From Tanypteryx hageni (Eukaryota; Arthropoda; Insecta; Odonata; Petaluridae): 64,000 nucleotides of DNA. A program made the position numbers and the translations under genes. The DNA lies in the NCBI GenBank assembly GCA_028673005.1, contig CM054114.1:20430880-20494879 (forward strand). The letters are read 5' to 3'. The notes under the pieces are model-generated. The model saw nothing but the letters and a program-made list of their open reading frames with translations, searched no databases and was not told the DNA's origin. The first letter of the stretch is position 1. Each line of letters begins with the position of its first letter. This document shows, one piece after another, positions 62,914 through 64,000 of this stretch.

Positions 62914-64000
62914 CGCAAGTGAAAACCGTTAACCAACAGTAAGAGTCATTGGACAAAACGGTTAGTATTATTGATTTTTATTCATTCAACTCGCGCCACA
63001 ACTCGGGGAGGAAACCTCATTGCGATATATCAAAATTTTAAATTGCCATTTGCTATTTGTCGTGATTTCTTGTCATGCGTTCGATGCAGTCGTGAGGAAT
63101 TAGATTTCACAGGTAGTGTTGCTAAATTGTACCGAAAAGATGAAAACAAAACGTTCATTTCTGTGATTTTTTCGATTTGAATACTATTTGAGATTTTGGG
63201 ATCAGCAAGAGAAGAAGCCACAGTTTTGTGTTATAAGATAATCGCAGAGAAATACGGGGAAAAATATATTATTAGATACACCAAAAACTCTTAAATCTAG
63301 CGTTAGATTATTTGCTGATGGCTTAAACATATACAGATTAGTAAACAAGAATGGAAAGGTGTGCTCCATGTCGGAGTACACAAAGTTCTTCCAAATGTGG
63401 TCTATGAGATCGTCAAATTTTAGTAAAACTCCTCAATACCAAATTTCATCAAATTACGTCCATTGCCAAACCTATTTACATTATTCATTATTATGTGCTA
63501 TGACAAATTTTAAGCGGAGATGGTAGTGTATCCCAAATCCATAATTTAAATAAGTTTTTATAAAGGGTAAACAGTAGAAAAATATGTTCAAAGTATTTAT
63601 GCGGCACCCCTCCCCCCCCCACCACGATCCCCAAAAATAAACACTAGCGAAGTTAATTGTTCTTGTTCCGGGTTCTGGAGCGATGTTTCTAATCTAAAAT
63701 CTATAAAAGCCTACTTCTGTCCCTTTGTTCCATTGCCACTTTGTCCCTTTGTGGCTCCCTCTGCAACGCTATATTAATGCGAATAACTCGATAAAAGATG
63801 GAGATATATTTTTGAAATTTGGCAGAAATACGAAATGTGCATATTTTAAGGTGAAGGAAATAAAGCTCGGAAAATGATCTGGGTACGGCTCCAAGGAAGA
63901 CAATTCCATTTCCCATAAAATAACACGTAAAAATCGACTTTTCGTGCAGGCTTTTATTCTTTTTGAGATCTAAATCAGAAAGAATTAACCTACGATCTTT
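62914..64000. other. right edge, SINE-like traces
   Basis: 63700-63960 ends with CATAAAATAACACGTAAAAA, the tail of the SINE-like family at 14740-14971. A short stem (GTGCTCCATGTCGGAGTAC) at 63362-63380 recalls 41494. No gene is recognised. Confidence 0.35.

Overview
This window is nuclear DNA of an arthropod, most probably an insect. It is AT-rich, its genes have introns with GT-AG boundaries, and most of its length is transposable-element debris. I cannot name the species. There are no bacterial operons, no CRISPR array and no virus genome.

Three host-type genes are supported, all on the minus strand. (1) Left edge, 965-4978: a THAP-domain gene related to the P-element transposase/THAP9 family. 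Its catalytic core is open and its 3' end runs off the window. (2) Centre, 12815-40206: a complete ten-exon secreted alpha-glucosidase (maltase/sucrase, GH13). The ten exons join in frame into 581 codons. Exon 1, which holds the signal peptide, is separated from the catalytic exons by a 14.5-kb intron full of mobile elements and a 3.6-kb pyrimidine-rich minisatellite. (3) Right, 52265-about 52980: a small four-exon homologue of the apoptosis regulator Siva, whose start codon I could not place.

The rest is a layered mobile-element landscape. Two decayed Penelope-like retroelements (about 7414-8687 and 14972-16567) are bounded by inverted terminal repeats that carry hammerhead-ribozyme cores. 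A near-complete RTE-type LINE (56394-59712) has a 12-bp target duplication and one frameshift. An older antisense RTE relic (26980-30525) is interrupted by a mariner with a 34-residue D-D spacing (27742-29040) and a hAT-like element. A piggyBac element (41900-44892, TTAA-flanked) has been invaded by a recurrent 0.6-0.7-kb family. That family occurs at least seven times and looks like non-autonomous Helentron (HINE) elements. A Tigger/pogo relic (45872-47438) has a hAT MITE nested inside it with an 8-bp duplication. Further hAT MITEs, Tc1/mariner-type TIR elements, a fold-back element and several tRNA-derived SINE families fill introns and intergenic DNA.

No single new host system is apparent. 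The observations most worth checking are the paired inverted hammerhead motifs of the Penelope-like elements, the HINE-like family with one copy nested in another, the minisatellite with higher-order structure inside the giant intron, and the open P-element-like gene.
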